Part shown: in pieces, positions 8,024 through 16,563 of the stretch
Layout: each line of letters opens with the position of its first letter
Position numbering within the stretch: the first letter of the stretch is position 1
From: Acidimicrobiia bacterium
GTDB taxonomy: Bacteria; Actinomycetota; Acidimicrobiia; IMCC26256; PALSA-555
Length of the DNA: 64,000 bases
Direction: 5' to 3'
Assembly: GCA_040881685.1 (NCBI GenBank)
Contig: JBBECS010000045.1
Span: 1 to 64,000 of the forward strand
Notes under the pieces: generated by a model
Databases searched by the model: none
The model's input: the letters and a program-made list of their open reading frames with translations, nothing else
Told to the model about the DNA's origin: nothing
Position numbers and translations under genes: made by a program

Positions 8024-9115
8024 TCACCATTCGTCGGCCTCCGAGGCCCTGCGGGACGCCGTCGCCCCGAATGCCAGGGCCACGACCACGAGCGTGAGGC
8101 CCGCGGCGCCGGCCGCGGCAGCCGTCGACGTAACGCTCGCCACCGCGCCGAAGCCGAGGAACGTGGCAATCGCGGCGAGCTCGGTCACGAACCCCTGCAC
8201 GGACGTCACTGTCGCTCGGGCGCGCGAGGTGATCATCGTCTGGAGGCGGGCGTCGAACGCCACGTACTGGATCGCGTAGACGCCTTGGAAGAGCACCAAC
8301 GTGATCGGGACCGCTGAGGCCGACACCCGCGCCGTGGTGATCAGCGCGATGCCCATCGCCGCCGACATCGCGGCGAGTCGGAGCCATGAGACGTCTGACA
8401 CACGGTGTGCGAGCAGGTTCCCAGCGATCGCGACGAGGAAGAAGCCCGCATGCCACAAGCTGATTCCCGCCCGACTGATGTCGACGTCGCGGAGGATCAA
8501 GGCGTAGAACTCCTCCACCGCGCCCAGCCCGACGACCGCGCCCGAGAACACGACGAAGCCCAGCAGGGCGCGGCGCCCCAACACCTCGCGAACTCCAGCG
8601 CGCAGCAGCATGAGATATCGGTGGTCGACGGCCGGCTCGGCCGGCGCCGCGGCCGGGAACGACAATGCGATCGCGCCCGTCACCAGGCACGCCGCGGAGC
8701 TCGCAACCAGGATCGCACCGAAGCCGAGTGGGATCACCGCGGCCGCGATCAGGCTGCCGACGACCGCTCCACCCGAGCTCCACGCCTCGCCAGCACCCAT
8801 GATGCGGGCGTACCGGTGGTCCTCCCTCGCGGCACGCAGCTCGTCGAACACCAAGGCTTGGAAGGCGCCCGACGTAATCGCACCTTGGATCCCCCAGAGC
8901 ACGAATCCGGCCGCGAACCCCTCGAAGCTCGGTGCCAGCCACCACACGAGATATCCGGCTGCACGCACGAGCTGGGCGACGGCGAGCAGGTGGCGCCGCG
9001 AGAACCGGTCGGCGAGCACGCCGGTCGGGACTTCGAGCGCGAAGCTGACGACCGACCACACCACGAAGAGCAGGGAGATCTCGGCCGCCGACAAGCCGTG
9101 CCGCGCGAACAACAC
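8024..9115 (-). CDS. MFS transporter, N-terminal start unclear
   Basis: The protein has about 12 hydrophobic helices. The loop after helix 2 carries VPTGVLADRFSRRHLL, the major facilitator signature (GxLaDrxGRr), so it is probably a proton-coupled exporter. The first usual start is GTG at 9115. However, the same frame continues upstream as SKVYAFRFFGDLILIYPLYAV, which looks like the missing half of helix 1, until a TGA. No ATG, GTG or TTG lies in that extension; a CTG does. The true start may therefore be unusual, or a base is wrong. Substrate unknown. Confidence 0.85.
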   Translation of the reverse strand: MLFARHGLSAAEISLLFVVWSVVSFALEVPTGVLADRFSRRHLLAVAQLVRAAGYLVWWLAPSFEGFAAGFVLWGIQGAITSGAFQALVFDELRAAREDHRYARIMGAGEAWSSGGAVVGSLIAAAVIPLGFGAILVASSAACLVTGAIALSFPAAAPAEPAVDHRYLMLLRAGVREVLGRRALLGFVVFSGAVVGLGAVEEFYALILRDVDISRAGISLWHAGFFLVAIAGNLLAHRVSDVSWLRLAAMSAAMGIALITTARVSASAVPITLVLFQGVYAIQYVAFDARLQTMITSRARATVTSVQGFVTELAAIATFLGFGAVASVTSTAAAAGAAGLTLVVVALAFGATASRRASEADEW

Positions 9116-9209
9116 CGCATAGAGCGGGTAGATCAGGATGAGATCGCCGAAGAACCGGAAGGCGTAGACCTTGCTGGTCAGAGTGCGAGGTCAGCGCATG
9201 CGATGGATG

Positions 9210-9864
9210 TTACGACATGCCTGAGAAGTCGACCTGACCAGTTGTCATCGCGGCGGTGAACCCGGCGTCGACGAGAAGGTTGACGCCGTTGACGTAGTTC
9301 GTCCGCACACCTCGTCGGATCGTCGGGCGGGACGACCGCATCGTGAACACCGACACGAGCTCCTTCGAAAAGCAGTACGGCAACACGCCGAGATCGGCCA
9401 ACCGCGCGTCGATCCAGTCGAGTGTCTTCTCCCAGTCATCAAGATCGAGCACCTCGGTAATCTCAGCGAGGTGGGACTGCCACTGGCTCCCGGCGGTCGA
9501 TGCCGTGTTGAACGATCGCGCCACCGGCGGGCACCTGGTCGAGCAAGCCTTCTGACAGCCGACGCAGCGCGAGGAAGTTGACGGCCAGCACGGCGCGCGG
9601 CGGCATGGTGTCGGCCACGCCCGCGTTGTTGAACAACGCGTGCACGTCGCCGTCGATCGCAGCAATCGCGGCATCCACCGCGGCAGAATCCGAGCGATCG
9701 GTCTCGATGAACACATCGTGCGGACCGGTCGGCGCCTTCACGTCGATGACGGTGACGTGGCTGGCCTCGAGCTCCGCGAGCAACTCGATCAACGCCGCGC
9801 CGACGCCCGTTGCCGCGCCGGTCACGACGACACGCTTGTCCGCGTCTCCGAACGGATTGGTCAT
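9210..9864 (-). pseudogene. Broken short-chain dehydrogenase (coniferyl-alcohol / 3-alpha-hydroxysteroid dehydrogenase-like)
   Basis: The frame from ATG 9864 reads RVVVTGAATGVGAALIELL (Rossmann TGxxxGxG) and ALFNNAGVAD, then loses homology after GGAIV. Reading continues in another frame as NTASTAGSQW, so about one extra base lies near 9510. The second part has the YxxxK site (YCFSKE) and VFTMRSS, but jumps from RRGVRTN to YVNGVNLLVDAGF. This omits roughly 40-50 residues (the usual SPGPTDTPMM region) found in relatives. Frameshift plus internal deletion indicates a dead gene. Its ATG is only three bases past the tRNA-Val 3' end, with no ribosome site. Confidence 0.85.
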
Positions 9865-9867
9865 GTG

Positions 9868-9941
9868 TGGGCGGTACAGGACTTGAACCTGTGACCCCTT
9901 GCGTGTCGAGCAAGTGCTCTACCATGCTGAGCTAACCGCCC
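9868..9941 (-). tRNA. tRNA-Val (anticodon GAC)
   Basis: The acceptor stem is GGGCGGT/ACCGCCC, the D-stem GCTC/GAGC, the anticodon stem CTTGC/GCAAG and the T-arm ACAGG/CCTGT with loop TTCAAGT. The anticodon loop reads TCGACAC, giving anticodon GAC. Position 33 is then C rather than the nearly universal U. The discriminator base is A and CCA is not encoded. Confidence 0.9.
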
Positions 9942-9992
9942 GGTAGGACCAGCGACGTTACCAGCACGGACTACCGGACCGGCCTGTAGGAG

Positions 9993-10358
9993 TCAGTCCC
10001 CCTGCCAACGCACGCGACCGGCTTCCACGCGTGCTTCCTCGCTCTCGCGCTTCTCCAGCAACACCCGCCTGCGGCGGGCCACATCGCGGCGCACTTCGAG
10101 CACGTCTGTCCAGAGCGCGGGCTGCAACGCAGCGAACGCGCAGCACGCGGTCAGCCACACGGCAGCCACTCCGTCGCTCACCACGCCAGCCGCGGCGGGC
10201 GCGACACCGACGGCAACGGAGACCGCGATCCACGCGAACCAGAACCAACGCGAGTGCTCAGCCGAGTCCTGCCATACGAGGCGTGGTTGTGAGAAGACGA
10301 CGAACGCGACCGTCCCGGCGACCGCGATGCCCGTGACGAGAACGATCAGCAAGCCCAT
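9993..10358 (-). CDS. Small membrane protein of unknown function
   Basis: The 121 residues contain three hydrophobic segments (LLIVLVTGIAVAGTVAFVV, WFAWIAVSVAVGVAPAAAGVV, VWLTACCAFAALQPAL) and a charged C-terminal tail (RRDVARRRRVLLEKRES). It starts 10 bp after the stop of the FtsX-type permease and is probably cotranscribed with it. I do not recognise a family; it may be an accessory to the permease. Confidence 0.65.
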   Translation of the reverse strand: MGLLIVLVTGIAVAGTVAFVVFSQPRLVWQDSAEHSRWFWFAWIAVSVAVGVAPAAAGVVSDGVAAVWLTACCAFAALQPALWTDVLEVRRDVARRRRVLLEKRESEEARVEAGRVRWQGD

Positions 10359-10368
10359 CGTGTCGGTC

Positions 10369-12930
10369 CTAGTCCGCCGTCACCGCGCGCAGCACGTCGA
10401 GACGGGACGCCCGCCATGCTGGTGCCAGCGCAGCCACCACGCCGGCGACCATCGACAGGACAATGAACGCCGCGAACTCCACGCCGGGAATCCGGACCTC
10501 GGAGATCCCCTGCGTCTCGAGCGCAGTGCTGAATGCCCAACCCCACAGCACGCCGATGCCGGCACCGAGAAGACCGCCGATCACGGCGATCAGCACTGAT
10601 TCCCCGCGCACCATCCGCCGCACCTGGCGGCGTGACATCCCGACGGCGCGGAGCAGGCCGAGCTCGCGCGTGCGCTCGTAGACCGAGAGGGCGAGGGTGT
10701 TCACGATCCCGAGCACGGCGATGATCTCCGAGAGCAGAAGGAGGGCGATCGTCACCGCGAGAAACCGGTCGATCTGGGCTTCCTGGTCGGCGCGGTACTC
10801 ACTGCGCGAGAGCACCTCGATGTTCGGGAAGTCACGCCCGAGCGCGGCCTCGATCGCCGAGCGAGCGGCGCGCCGATCTCCCGCAGCCTCGGCGTAGATG
10901 AGCGCATCCTGTTCATCGTCGCCGAAGCCCTGGTCGTACGCGCGCTTGGCGACGATGAAGTCGATCGGGAAGAGCCCGAGGAAGTCGGCCTGGTCATAGA
11001 TCCCCGCGACCCGCAGCGACTGGAAGCCGAGCGGGAACTGGATCGTGATGGCGTCGCCCACGCCCACCGCGTACTCCTTGGCCGCGTCGGCATGGAGGAG
11101 CACGCCGTCGCGAGCCATCGCCGCCGTACTCCCCTCCCGCACCGAGAGGTCGACGACGCGGGCAAGCGCGCGCGCCGATACTCCGGTCACGACCTCTTCG
11201 ATGACGTTGACACGCACGTTGCCGAACCGAAAGGCAGCGACCGCGTCGAGCTCGGGCAGCGGATCGAGGCGTTCCGCCACTTGAGGAGAGAAGCCGGAGA
11301 ACTGCTGAGCCTTGAGGATGAAGTCGGCCCGGATCCCCGCATCGACCGCCGCCCGGACCGATGCCTTGGCGGAAGCGCCAAAGATCGAGACCAGACCCAC
11401 CAGTGCGAGACCGATCACCAGCGCGGACGCGGTGGCTGCGGTGCGACGCGGATTACGCATGGCATTGCCCCGCGCGAGGACACCGGTGACATCGACCGCG
11501 CGGAGCGGGAAGCCGAGGATCCCCGCGAGTGGCCGTGCCAGCGCCGCGAGGAGGACTACCGCACCGAAGAACACGAGCAGCGCGCCGAGCGCCAGGAGCC
11601 AGATCTCGTTGACGACGTCGGTGGCCTCCTGCGTGCGCTGGAGACCGATCACCAGCGCGGGGATCCCGCCCACGAGGAGTGCAGTCCCGACCAAGACGCG
11701 CCAGCGCATCGGTCGCACTCGCCCCGGCAGCACATTGCTGATGGCGGCGACTGGAGGCACACGGGCCGCGCGTAGCGCGGGCCAGACCGATGCCGCGACG
11801 GTCACTCCGACGCCCACGACGAGTGAGGCCACGATCGTTCGTTGCTCGAGCACCAGGCTTCCATCAGGGATGTCGCGCCCAAGCGCGCTTACCAACGCCA
11901 GCAAGCCCGCGGCCAGGCCGAGGCCAACGACCACTCCCGCGACCGCGGCGATCGCGCCGACGACGGTCGCTTCGATGATGACGGAGGCGATCACCTGCCG
12001 ACCGCTCGCGCCCATCGCACGCAGCAACCCGAGCTCTTGCGTCCGTTGCGCGACGAGGATCGTGAAGGTGTTGAAAATGATGAACGCGCCCACGACGAGC
12101 CCGATGAGGGCGAAGCCGAGCAGCAGCTGCGTGAGCAGCTCGAGAAAGTCGAGCACTTCGTCGCCGCGGTCAGCAGCAAACGCCTGGCCGGTCTCCACGT
12201 CGTAGGTCGGGCCGATGACAGCCGTGATGCTTGAACGCAGCTCGCGCTCGGAGACCCCGGGCTGGGCCGTCACCGAGACCCAGTCGACGAGATCAGGCGC
12301 ATCGAAGACGCTCTGCGCAGTCTCGAGATCGAAGGCGGCGAACGTGACCGCGCCCAACTCGCGCTGGTCGCCGAACGTGAACAGCCCCACGATCCGGAAC
12401 GTCTCGGCCGGACCCTCGAGCAAGACGCGCACGCGGTCACCGATGTGGAAGTCGTGCTCACGAGCGGTGCTCGAGTCCATGGCGATCTCATGTCGCCCGT
12501 TCGGTGGGTGCCCGCGCCGGTCCCCGTCACGCACGAGGCGCAGCGGTCCCTCGTTGCCCGGTTGCGACCAGGTGATGCCGTTGGTCGGCGCGCCACCCGT
12601 CTGGATGTTCTCGCCGTTGCGATCGACGAACTGCGCGTAGTCGATGAGCACGCCGTTGGCGGTGCTGACTCCGTCGACCGTGCGCACTTGGTCGAGCAGG
12701 GCACTCGAGAAGCGTTGACGGCCGCTGTCGCCTCCGAACGGTGCCTGCTGGCGGACCACGAGGTCGATGCCCGAGCCGAACTGGCGGAACAAACCCTCGA
12801 AGGAGCGATCGAGCGTGTCGGTGAGCACGAACGTGCCGCTCACGAAGCTCACGCCGAGGAGCACGGCAAACGCCGTGAGCAGTAGGCGGACCTTCCGGGC
12901 CAGGATGCCCTTGACCGTCGCCTTCCACAT
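10369..12930 (-). CDS. FtsX/MacB-type ABC transporter permease, two-repeat form
   Basis: This is a long permease of about 853 residues with the two-unit FtsX layout. Each unit has an N-terminal helix (VRLLLTAFAVLLGVSFVSG in the first), a large external domain, and a three-helix bundle. The signatures RTQELGLLRAMGASGRQV and RTRELGLLRAVGMSRRQV mark the coupling regions. Such proteins act with a LolD/MacB-like ATPase in lipoprotein or peptide export, or in mechanotransmission. No ATPase gene lies beside it. ATG 12930 (MWKATVKGI) is preferred over a TTG ten codons earlier because family members start close to this point. Confidence 0.9.
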   Translation of the reverse strand: MWKATVKGILARKVRLLLTAFAVLLGVSFVSGTFVLTDTLDRSFEGLFRQFGSGIDLVVRQQAPFGGDSGRQRFSSALLDQVRTVDGVSTANGVLIDYAQFVDRNGENIQTGGAPTNGITWSQPGNEGPLRLVRDGDRRGHPPNGRHEIAMDSSTAREHDFHIGDRVRVLLEGPAETFRIVGLFTFGDQRELGAVTFAAFDLETAQSVFDAPDLVDWVSVTAQPGVSERELRSSITAVIGPTYDVETGQAFAADRGDEVLDFLELLTQLLLGFALIGLVVGAFIIFNTFTILVAQRTQELGLLRAMGASGRQVIASVIIEATVVGAIAAVAGVVVGLGLAAGLLALVSALGRDIPDGSLVLEQRTIVASLVVGVGVTVAASVWPALRAARVPPVAAISNVLPGRVRPMRWRVLVGTALLVGGIPALVIGLQRTQEATDVVNEIWLLALGALLVFFGAVVLLAALARPLAGILGFPLRAVDVTGVLARGNAMRNPRRTAATASALVIGLALVGLVSIFGASAKASVRAAVDAGIRADFILKAQQFSGFSPQVAERLDPLPELDAVAAFRFGNVRVNVIEEVVTGVSARALARVVDLSVREGSTAAMARDGVLLHADAAKEYAVGVGDAITIQFPLGFQSLRVAGIYDQADFLGLFPIDFIVAKRAYDQGFGDDEQDALIYAEAAGDRRAARSAIEAALGRDFPNIEVLSRSEYRADQEAQIDRFLAVTIALLLLSEIIAVLGIVNTLALSVYERTRELGLLRAVGMSRRQVRRMVRGESVLIAVIGGLLGAGIGVLWGWAFSTALETQGISEVRIPGVEFAAFIVLSMVAGVVAALAPAWRASRLDVLRAVTAD

Positions 12931-13039
12931 CGGGGCCTGCGCGCTCCTCGGCGGCGCCAACCAGTGGAGCCGGCGCCCGAGGGACCATCATGGTCGCCCC
13001 GGCCCATCGATCGGGGGCACGCTCATGGGGGAGGCGAAG

Positions 13040-13834
13040 ATGGGATTGCTCGACGGACGGTGTGCGGTGATCACCGGCGGTGGTTCGGGGATCGGCGCGG
13101 CAACGGCTCGCCGCATGGCCGCTGAAGGCGCGGCCGTGACCGTAATCGACCTCGACGGCGACGCGGCGGCGATCGTTGCGCGCGAGGTGAACGGTCATGC
13201 CCACAAGGCCGACGTCACCGACTACGACGCGCTCGAAGCGGCCATCCGCGATGCGCATGTGCAGATGGGCGGGCTCACAACGCTGTTCAACAACGCCGGC
13301 AACTCGAACATGGCACAGATCCACGAGTGGGACCTCGCCGAGTGGGATCGCGTGGTACGTCTCAACCTGACTGGTGTGTTCCATGGCTTCCGCGCCGCGG
13401 TTCCGCTCATGCTCGAGGGTGGCGGCGGGAGCATCGTGAGCACGTCGTCGATCAGCGGCACGCGTCCTGCGGCCGGTGAAGCGCCGTACGCGGCCGCGAA
13501 GGCCGCCGTTGCCGCGCTGACCGCGACCGCCGCGCTGGAGTACGCACCCACCGTCCGCGTCAACGCGATCGCGCCGGGGATGATCCACACCGGCCTCACC
13601 GACATCCTCCTCACTGGCTTCGACTGGACCGTGCCGTTCATGACCGACAAGACCCCGCTCGCGCGCATCGGGGCGCCCGAAGACATCGCCGATGTGGTGT
13701 TGTTCCTGGCCTCCGACCTCGCCCGGTTCGTCACCGGCCAGAACCTCGTGGTGGACGGCGGGATGACCCTCCACGGCTCCGGTGTCGACGGCCTCTACGA
13801 CCGCTTCAAGGCGATGATCCCGCCCCGCGAGTAG
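13040..13834 (+). CDS. Short-chain dehydrogenase/reductase
   Basis: The ATG at 13040 follows GGGGAGG. The 264 residues contain the NAD(P) motif TGGGSGIG, NNAG, the catalytic serine in STSSISG and YAAAK as the Tyr-Lys pair. The C-terminus has NLVVDGGMTLHG, typical of classical SDRs. Asp rather than Arg after the second strand (VIDLDGD) suggests NAD(H) preference. It is transcribed away from the permease. Substrate not determined. Confidence 0.9.
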   Translation: MGLLDGRCAVITGGGSGIGAATARRMAAEGAAVTVIDLDGDAAAIVAREVNGHAHKADVTDYDALEAAIRDAHVQMGGLTTLFNNAGNSNMAQIHEWDLAEWDRVVRLNLTGVFHGFRAAVPLMLEGGGGSIVSTSSISGTRPAAGEAPYAAAKAAVAALTATAALEYAPTVRVNAIAPGMIHTGLTDILLTGFDWTVPFMTDKTPLARIGAPEDIADVVLFLASDLARFVTGQNLVVDGGMTLHGSGVDGLYDRFKAMIPPRE

Positions 13835-13971
13835 CCCTCTGACCGGGCCCGAGACAGGCCCTGGAGCCTCACCCACCACCCATTGTGGCGGTCTTGTCTC
13901 AAGATCGCGCTCAAAGTGGTCGATTGCCTACCCGTCAAGCACTCAGTGTGGCGGAATGCGGGAGGCAGGAC

Positions 13972-14475
13972 ATGCGAGCGATCTGGAACCGGCGAGTCAA
14001 GACCTTGGTGGGCGGCCTTGCCGTCGCCGCCCTGGTCAGCGCCTGCGGACCAAAGGCCGCACAAGGGCCTGCGCCCTGCGCAGCACCGTCGGCTCCGGCC
14101 AATCCGACCGCGTCCGCGGTCTACAACCTGGCGAACAGCGACCGCGCCGCCAACGGGCTCCCCGCGCTCGCATGGAACCGCCAGCTCACCTGCCTCGCGA
14201 GCGAGTGGAGCGCAGTGATGGGGGCGTCCGGCTACCTGAGGCATCGTGACCTCAACGTCACGATCCGCTCGGCCGGCTACGCGTCCTATCGCACACTCGG
14301 AGAGAACATCCTCCGCGGTGCCAGCTCGATGACCGGCGCCCAGATGGAGGCGGCCTGGATGGCGTCGGCGCCACACCGGGCCAACATCCTCTCCAGCTCG
14401 TTCACGTCGATCGGATTCGGCTTCGCCATGGGATCCGACGGCCGCGTCTACGCAACCCAGAACTTCGGCGGCTGA
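13972..14475 (+). CDS. CAP/SCP-domain lipoprotein
   Basis: ATG 13972 follows GGAGGCAGGAC. A lipoprotein signal (VGGLAVAALVSAC) ends in a lipobox cysteine. The mature part is a compact CAP (cysteine-rich secretory/PR-1-like) domain of about 130 residues with YNLANSDRAANGLPAL, GENIL and HRANILSSSF, the conserved positions of bacterial YkwD-type proteins. The likely place is the outer face of the membrane. The biochemical role of bacterial CAP proteins is mostly unknown. Confidence 0.9.
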   Translation: MRAIWNRRVKTLVGGLAVAALVSACGPKAAQGPAPCAAPSAPANPTASAVYNLANSDRAANGLPALAWNRQLTCLASEWSAVMGASGYLRHRDLNVTIRSAGYASYRTLGENILRGASSMTGAQMEAAWMASAPHRANILSSSFTSIGFGFAMGSDGRVYATQNFGG

Positions 14476-14501
14476 TGCGTTGGCGAGCGGGCCCGAAGGG
14501 G

Positions 14502-14621
14502 CGGGGCCGGGTACCCCGGCCCCGAGCGAGCACGATCAACAGGTAGGGGCGCACCGCGGCGGCCGGGGCGCGCGCAGAGCGCGCCCCGCTGCTGCTCTCT
14601 CACCTCACCCTTCGGGTGAGG
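14502..14621. terminator. Cluster of three strong hairpins between convergent genes
   Basis: Three perfect stems follow each other: CGGGGCCGGG/CCCGGCCCCG (14502-14524), GGGGCGCGC/GCGCGCCCC (14565-14587) and CCTCACCC/GGGTGAGG (14603-14621, overlapping the cysC stop). None has a long T-run. Lying between the convergent CAP lipoprotein and cysC, they probably act as a two-way transcription barrier. Confidence 0.6.
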
Positions 14622-15234
14622 CTCCGTCGTCGAGACGGTTCGCGATCCGCGCCGCGGCATCGTCCGGCGACTCGCGGTCGGTAGCCACCACAAGGTCAGG
14701 GTGCTCGGGTGGCTCGTACGGGTCGTCGACGCCGGTGAAGCCACTGAGCTCACCGGCGCGGGCCTTTGCATAGAGGCCCTTCGGGTCACGCGCCTCGCAC
14801 ACCTCGATGGGAGCGTCGACGAACACCTCGAGGAACGCGAGACCGGCGGCCTCGTGGAGCAGACGGGCCTGCGCGCGTCCGGCGCGATACGGGCTGATCA
14901 AGGGGACCACGGCAACGACGCCAGCGTCGGCGAACAGCCGGGCGACCTCGGCGACGCGGCGAACGTTCTCGGTCCGGTCATGCGCCGAGAAGCCCAGATC
15001 GCCGTTGAGCCCGTGCCGCAGGTTGTCTCCGTCGAGGGTGTACGTCGCGACGCCCCGGCCGACGAGCAGGCGAGTCAGCGCGGCCGCAACCGTCGACTTG
15101 CCCGAGCCCGAGAGCCCAGTGAGCCACACGGTCGCGCCGCGAAGACCGGCTGCCGTCCAACGCTCGGCGCGGGGCACGCCTTCTTCGTGCCAGACGACGT
15201 CGGGACTGCGTGGCGCGTCTGGTGTGCTGCTCAT
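14605..15234 (-). CDS. cysC: Adenylylsulfate kinase
   Basis: This 209-residue protein phosphorylates APS to PAPS with ATP. The P-loop GLSGSGKS lies at about 40-47, followed by TLDGDNLRHGLNGDLGFS and FVDAPIEVCEARDPKGLY, which are diagnostic of CysC. Its ATG overlaps the cysN stop by four bases (ATGA), so the two are translationally coupled. It is the last gene of the cysD-cysN-cysC operon. Confidence 0.95.
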   Translation of the reverse strand: MSSTPDAPRSPDVVWHEEGVPRAERWTAAGLRGATVWLTGLSGSGKSTVAAALTRLLVGRGVATYTLDGDNLRHGLNGDLGFSAHDRTENVRRVAEVARLFADAGVVAVVPLISPYRAGRAQARLLHEAAGLAFLEVFVDAPIEVCEARDPKGLYAKARAGELSGFTGVDDPYEPPEHPDLVVATDRESPDDAAARIANRLDDGASPEG

Positions 15235-16487
15235 CCCGCCGACGCGGCGAGGATCATCCCTGCGCCGACGGTCTCGAACGTGCTCTCGTCGACCAGGATG
15301 AAGCTGCCGGTGGCGCGGTTACGGCGGTATTCGTCGACGAAGAGCGGCACGGTCGATCGCATCGAGATCCGCCCGATGTCGTTCATCGCGAGCGACTGCT
15401 GCTCGTCCTCGCGGTGGAGTGTGTTGACGTCGAGTCGGTAGTTCAGCTCCTGGATCCGCGCGCGTGCCGTGCGAGTCGTGTGCTTCACGGCGTAGATCTG
15501 CCCGGCTTGGAGTGGCCGTTCGCTGAACCAGCAGATCATGGCGTCCACGTCCTGGGTGACCGTGGGCGCGTTATGTGGCCGGGCGAACATGTCACCTCGG
15601 CTCACGTCGAGATTGTCGGCGAGCCGGATGTTCACCGACATCGGCGGATAGGCCTGGTCGACCGGGCCGCCGAACTCGTCGATCCCGGCGATGGTCGTCG
15701 TGAACCCGCTCGGGAGCACGAGGACCTCGTCTCCTGGCCGGAACATGCCGCTCGCGACCTGCCCGGCGTAGCCGCGGTAGTCGTGGTGTTCGTGTGACAT
15801 CGGGCGCACCACGTACTGCACGGGGAAACGTGCGTCGATGAGGTTGCGGTCGGACCCGATGTAGACGTGTTCGAGATGATGCAACAGGGTCGGGCCCTCG
15901 TACCACGGCGTGTTCGGCGAGTGCTGCACCACGTTGTCGCCGTGCAGCGCGGACACCGGGATGAATGTGAGGTCGTCGATGTCGAGCTTCGCCGCGAAGT
16001 CGGAGAAGTCCTCGCAGATCTCGTCGAAGCGCTGCTCGTCGTAGTCGACAAGGTCCATCTTGTTCACACAGAGCACGAGGTGCTTCACCTGAAGCAAGGA
16101 GGCGATCACGGAATGACGCTTTGACTGCTCCAGGACTCCCTTGCGCGCGTCGACGAGCACGAGCGCGAGGTCGGCAGTTGATGCGCCGGTCACCATGTTG
16201 CGGGTGTACTGAGTGTGGCCGGGGGTATCGGCGATGATGAACTTGCGCCGCGGCGTGGCGAAGTAGCGGTAGGCCACGTCGATCGTGATGCCCTGCTCGC
16301 GCTCGGCGCGCAGACCATCGGTGAGTAGCGCGAGGTTCGTGTAGTCGAAGCCCTTGTCCCGGCTCGTGCGCTCCACGGCTTCGAGCTGGTCCTCGAAGAT
16401 CTGCTTGGTCTCCAGGAGAAGCCGGCCGATCAGCGTCGACTTGCCGTCGTCGACCGACCCCGCCGTCGCAAACCGCAGCAGCTCCAT
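15231..16487 (-). CDS. cysN: Sulfate adenylyltransferase subunit 1 (GTPase)
   Basis: The 418 residues form an EF-Tu-like GTPase followed by two beta-barrel domains. G1 is GSVDDGKST (10-18), G3 is DTPGHTQY and G4 is NKMD. CysN hydrolyses GTP to drive APS synthesis by CysD. The length matches stand-alone CysN, with the APS kinase as a separate gene. It lies 76 bp after cysD; that gap contains the 49-bp repeat copy B. Confidence 0.96.
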   Translation of the reverse strand: MELLRFATAGSVDDGKSTLIGRLLLETKQIFEDQLEAVERTSRDKGFDYTNLALLTDGLRAEREQGITIDVAYRYFATPRRKFIIADTPGHTQYTRNMVTGASTADLALVLVDARKGVLEQSKRHSVIASLLQVKHLVLCVNKMDLVDYDEQRFDEICEDFSDFAAKLDIDDLTFIPVSALHGDNVVQHSPNTPWYEGPTLLHHLEHVYIGSDRNLIDARFPVQYVVRPMSHEHHDYRGYAGQVASGMFRPGDEVLVLPSGFTTTIAGIDEFGGPVDQAYPPMSVNIRLADNLDVSRGDMFARPHNAPTVTQDVDAMICWFSERPLQAGQIYAVKHTTRTARARIQELNYRLDVNTLHREDEQQSLAMNDIGRISMRSTVPLFVDEYRRNRATGSFILVDESTFETVGAGMILAASAG

Positions 16488-16503
16488 CAGCCCGCAACCC
16501 CGC

Positions 16504-16552
16504 TTTTGGCGTCGATAGTGCTCGCTCTGCGATGTTCTTCGACGCCAAAACG
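16504..16552. repeat. 49-bp palindromic intergenic repeat, copy B
   Basis: TTTTGGCGTCG (16504-16514) and CGACGCCAAAA (16540-16550) pair exactly over 11 bp, separated by 25 nt. It lies between cysD and cysN. Against the reverse complement of copy A (2840-2888) the last 13 bases are identical and the first 15 differ at one position. The central 21 differ at about half. Confidence 0.7.
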
Positions 16553-16563
16553 CGCTCTGGGCA

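Noticed and set aside
12527-13879. A 450-codon minus-strand frame over the SDR and permease start
   Set aside because: The plus-strand SDR has TGxxxGIG and YxxxK; the other frame reads Arg/Gly-rich noise.
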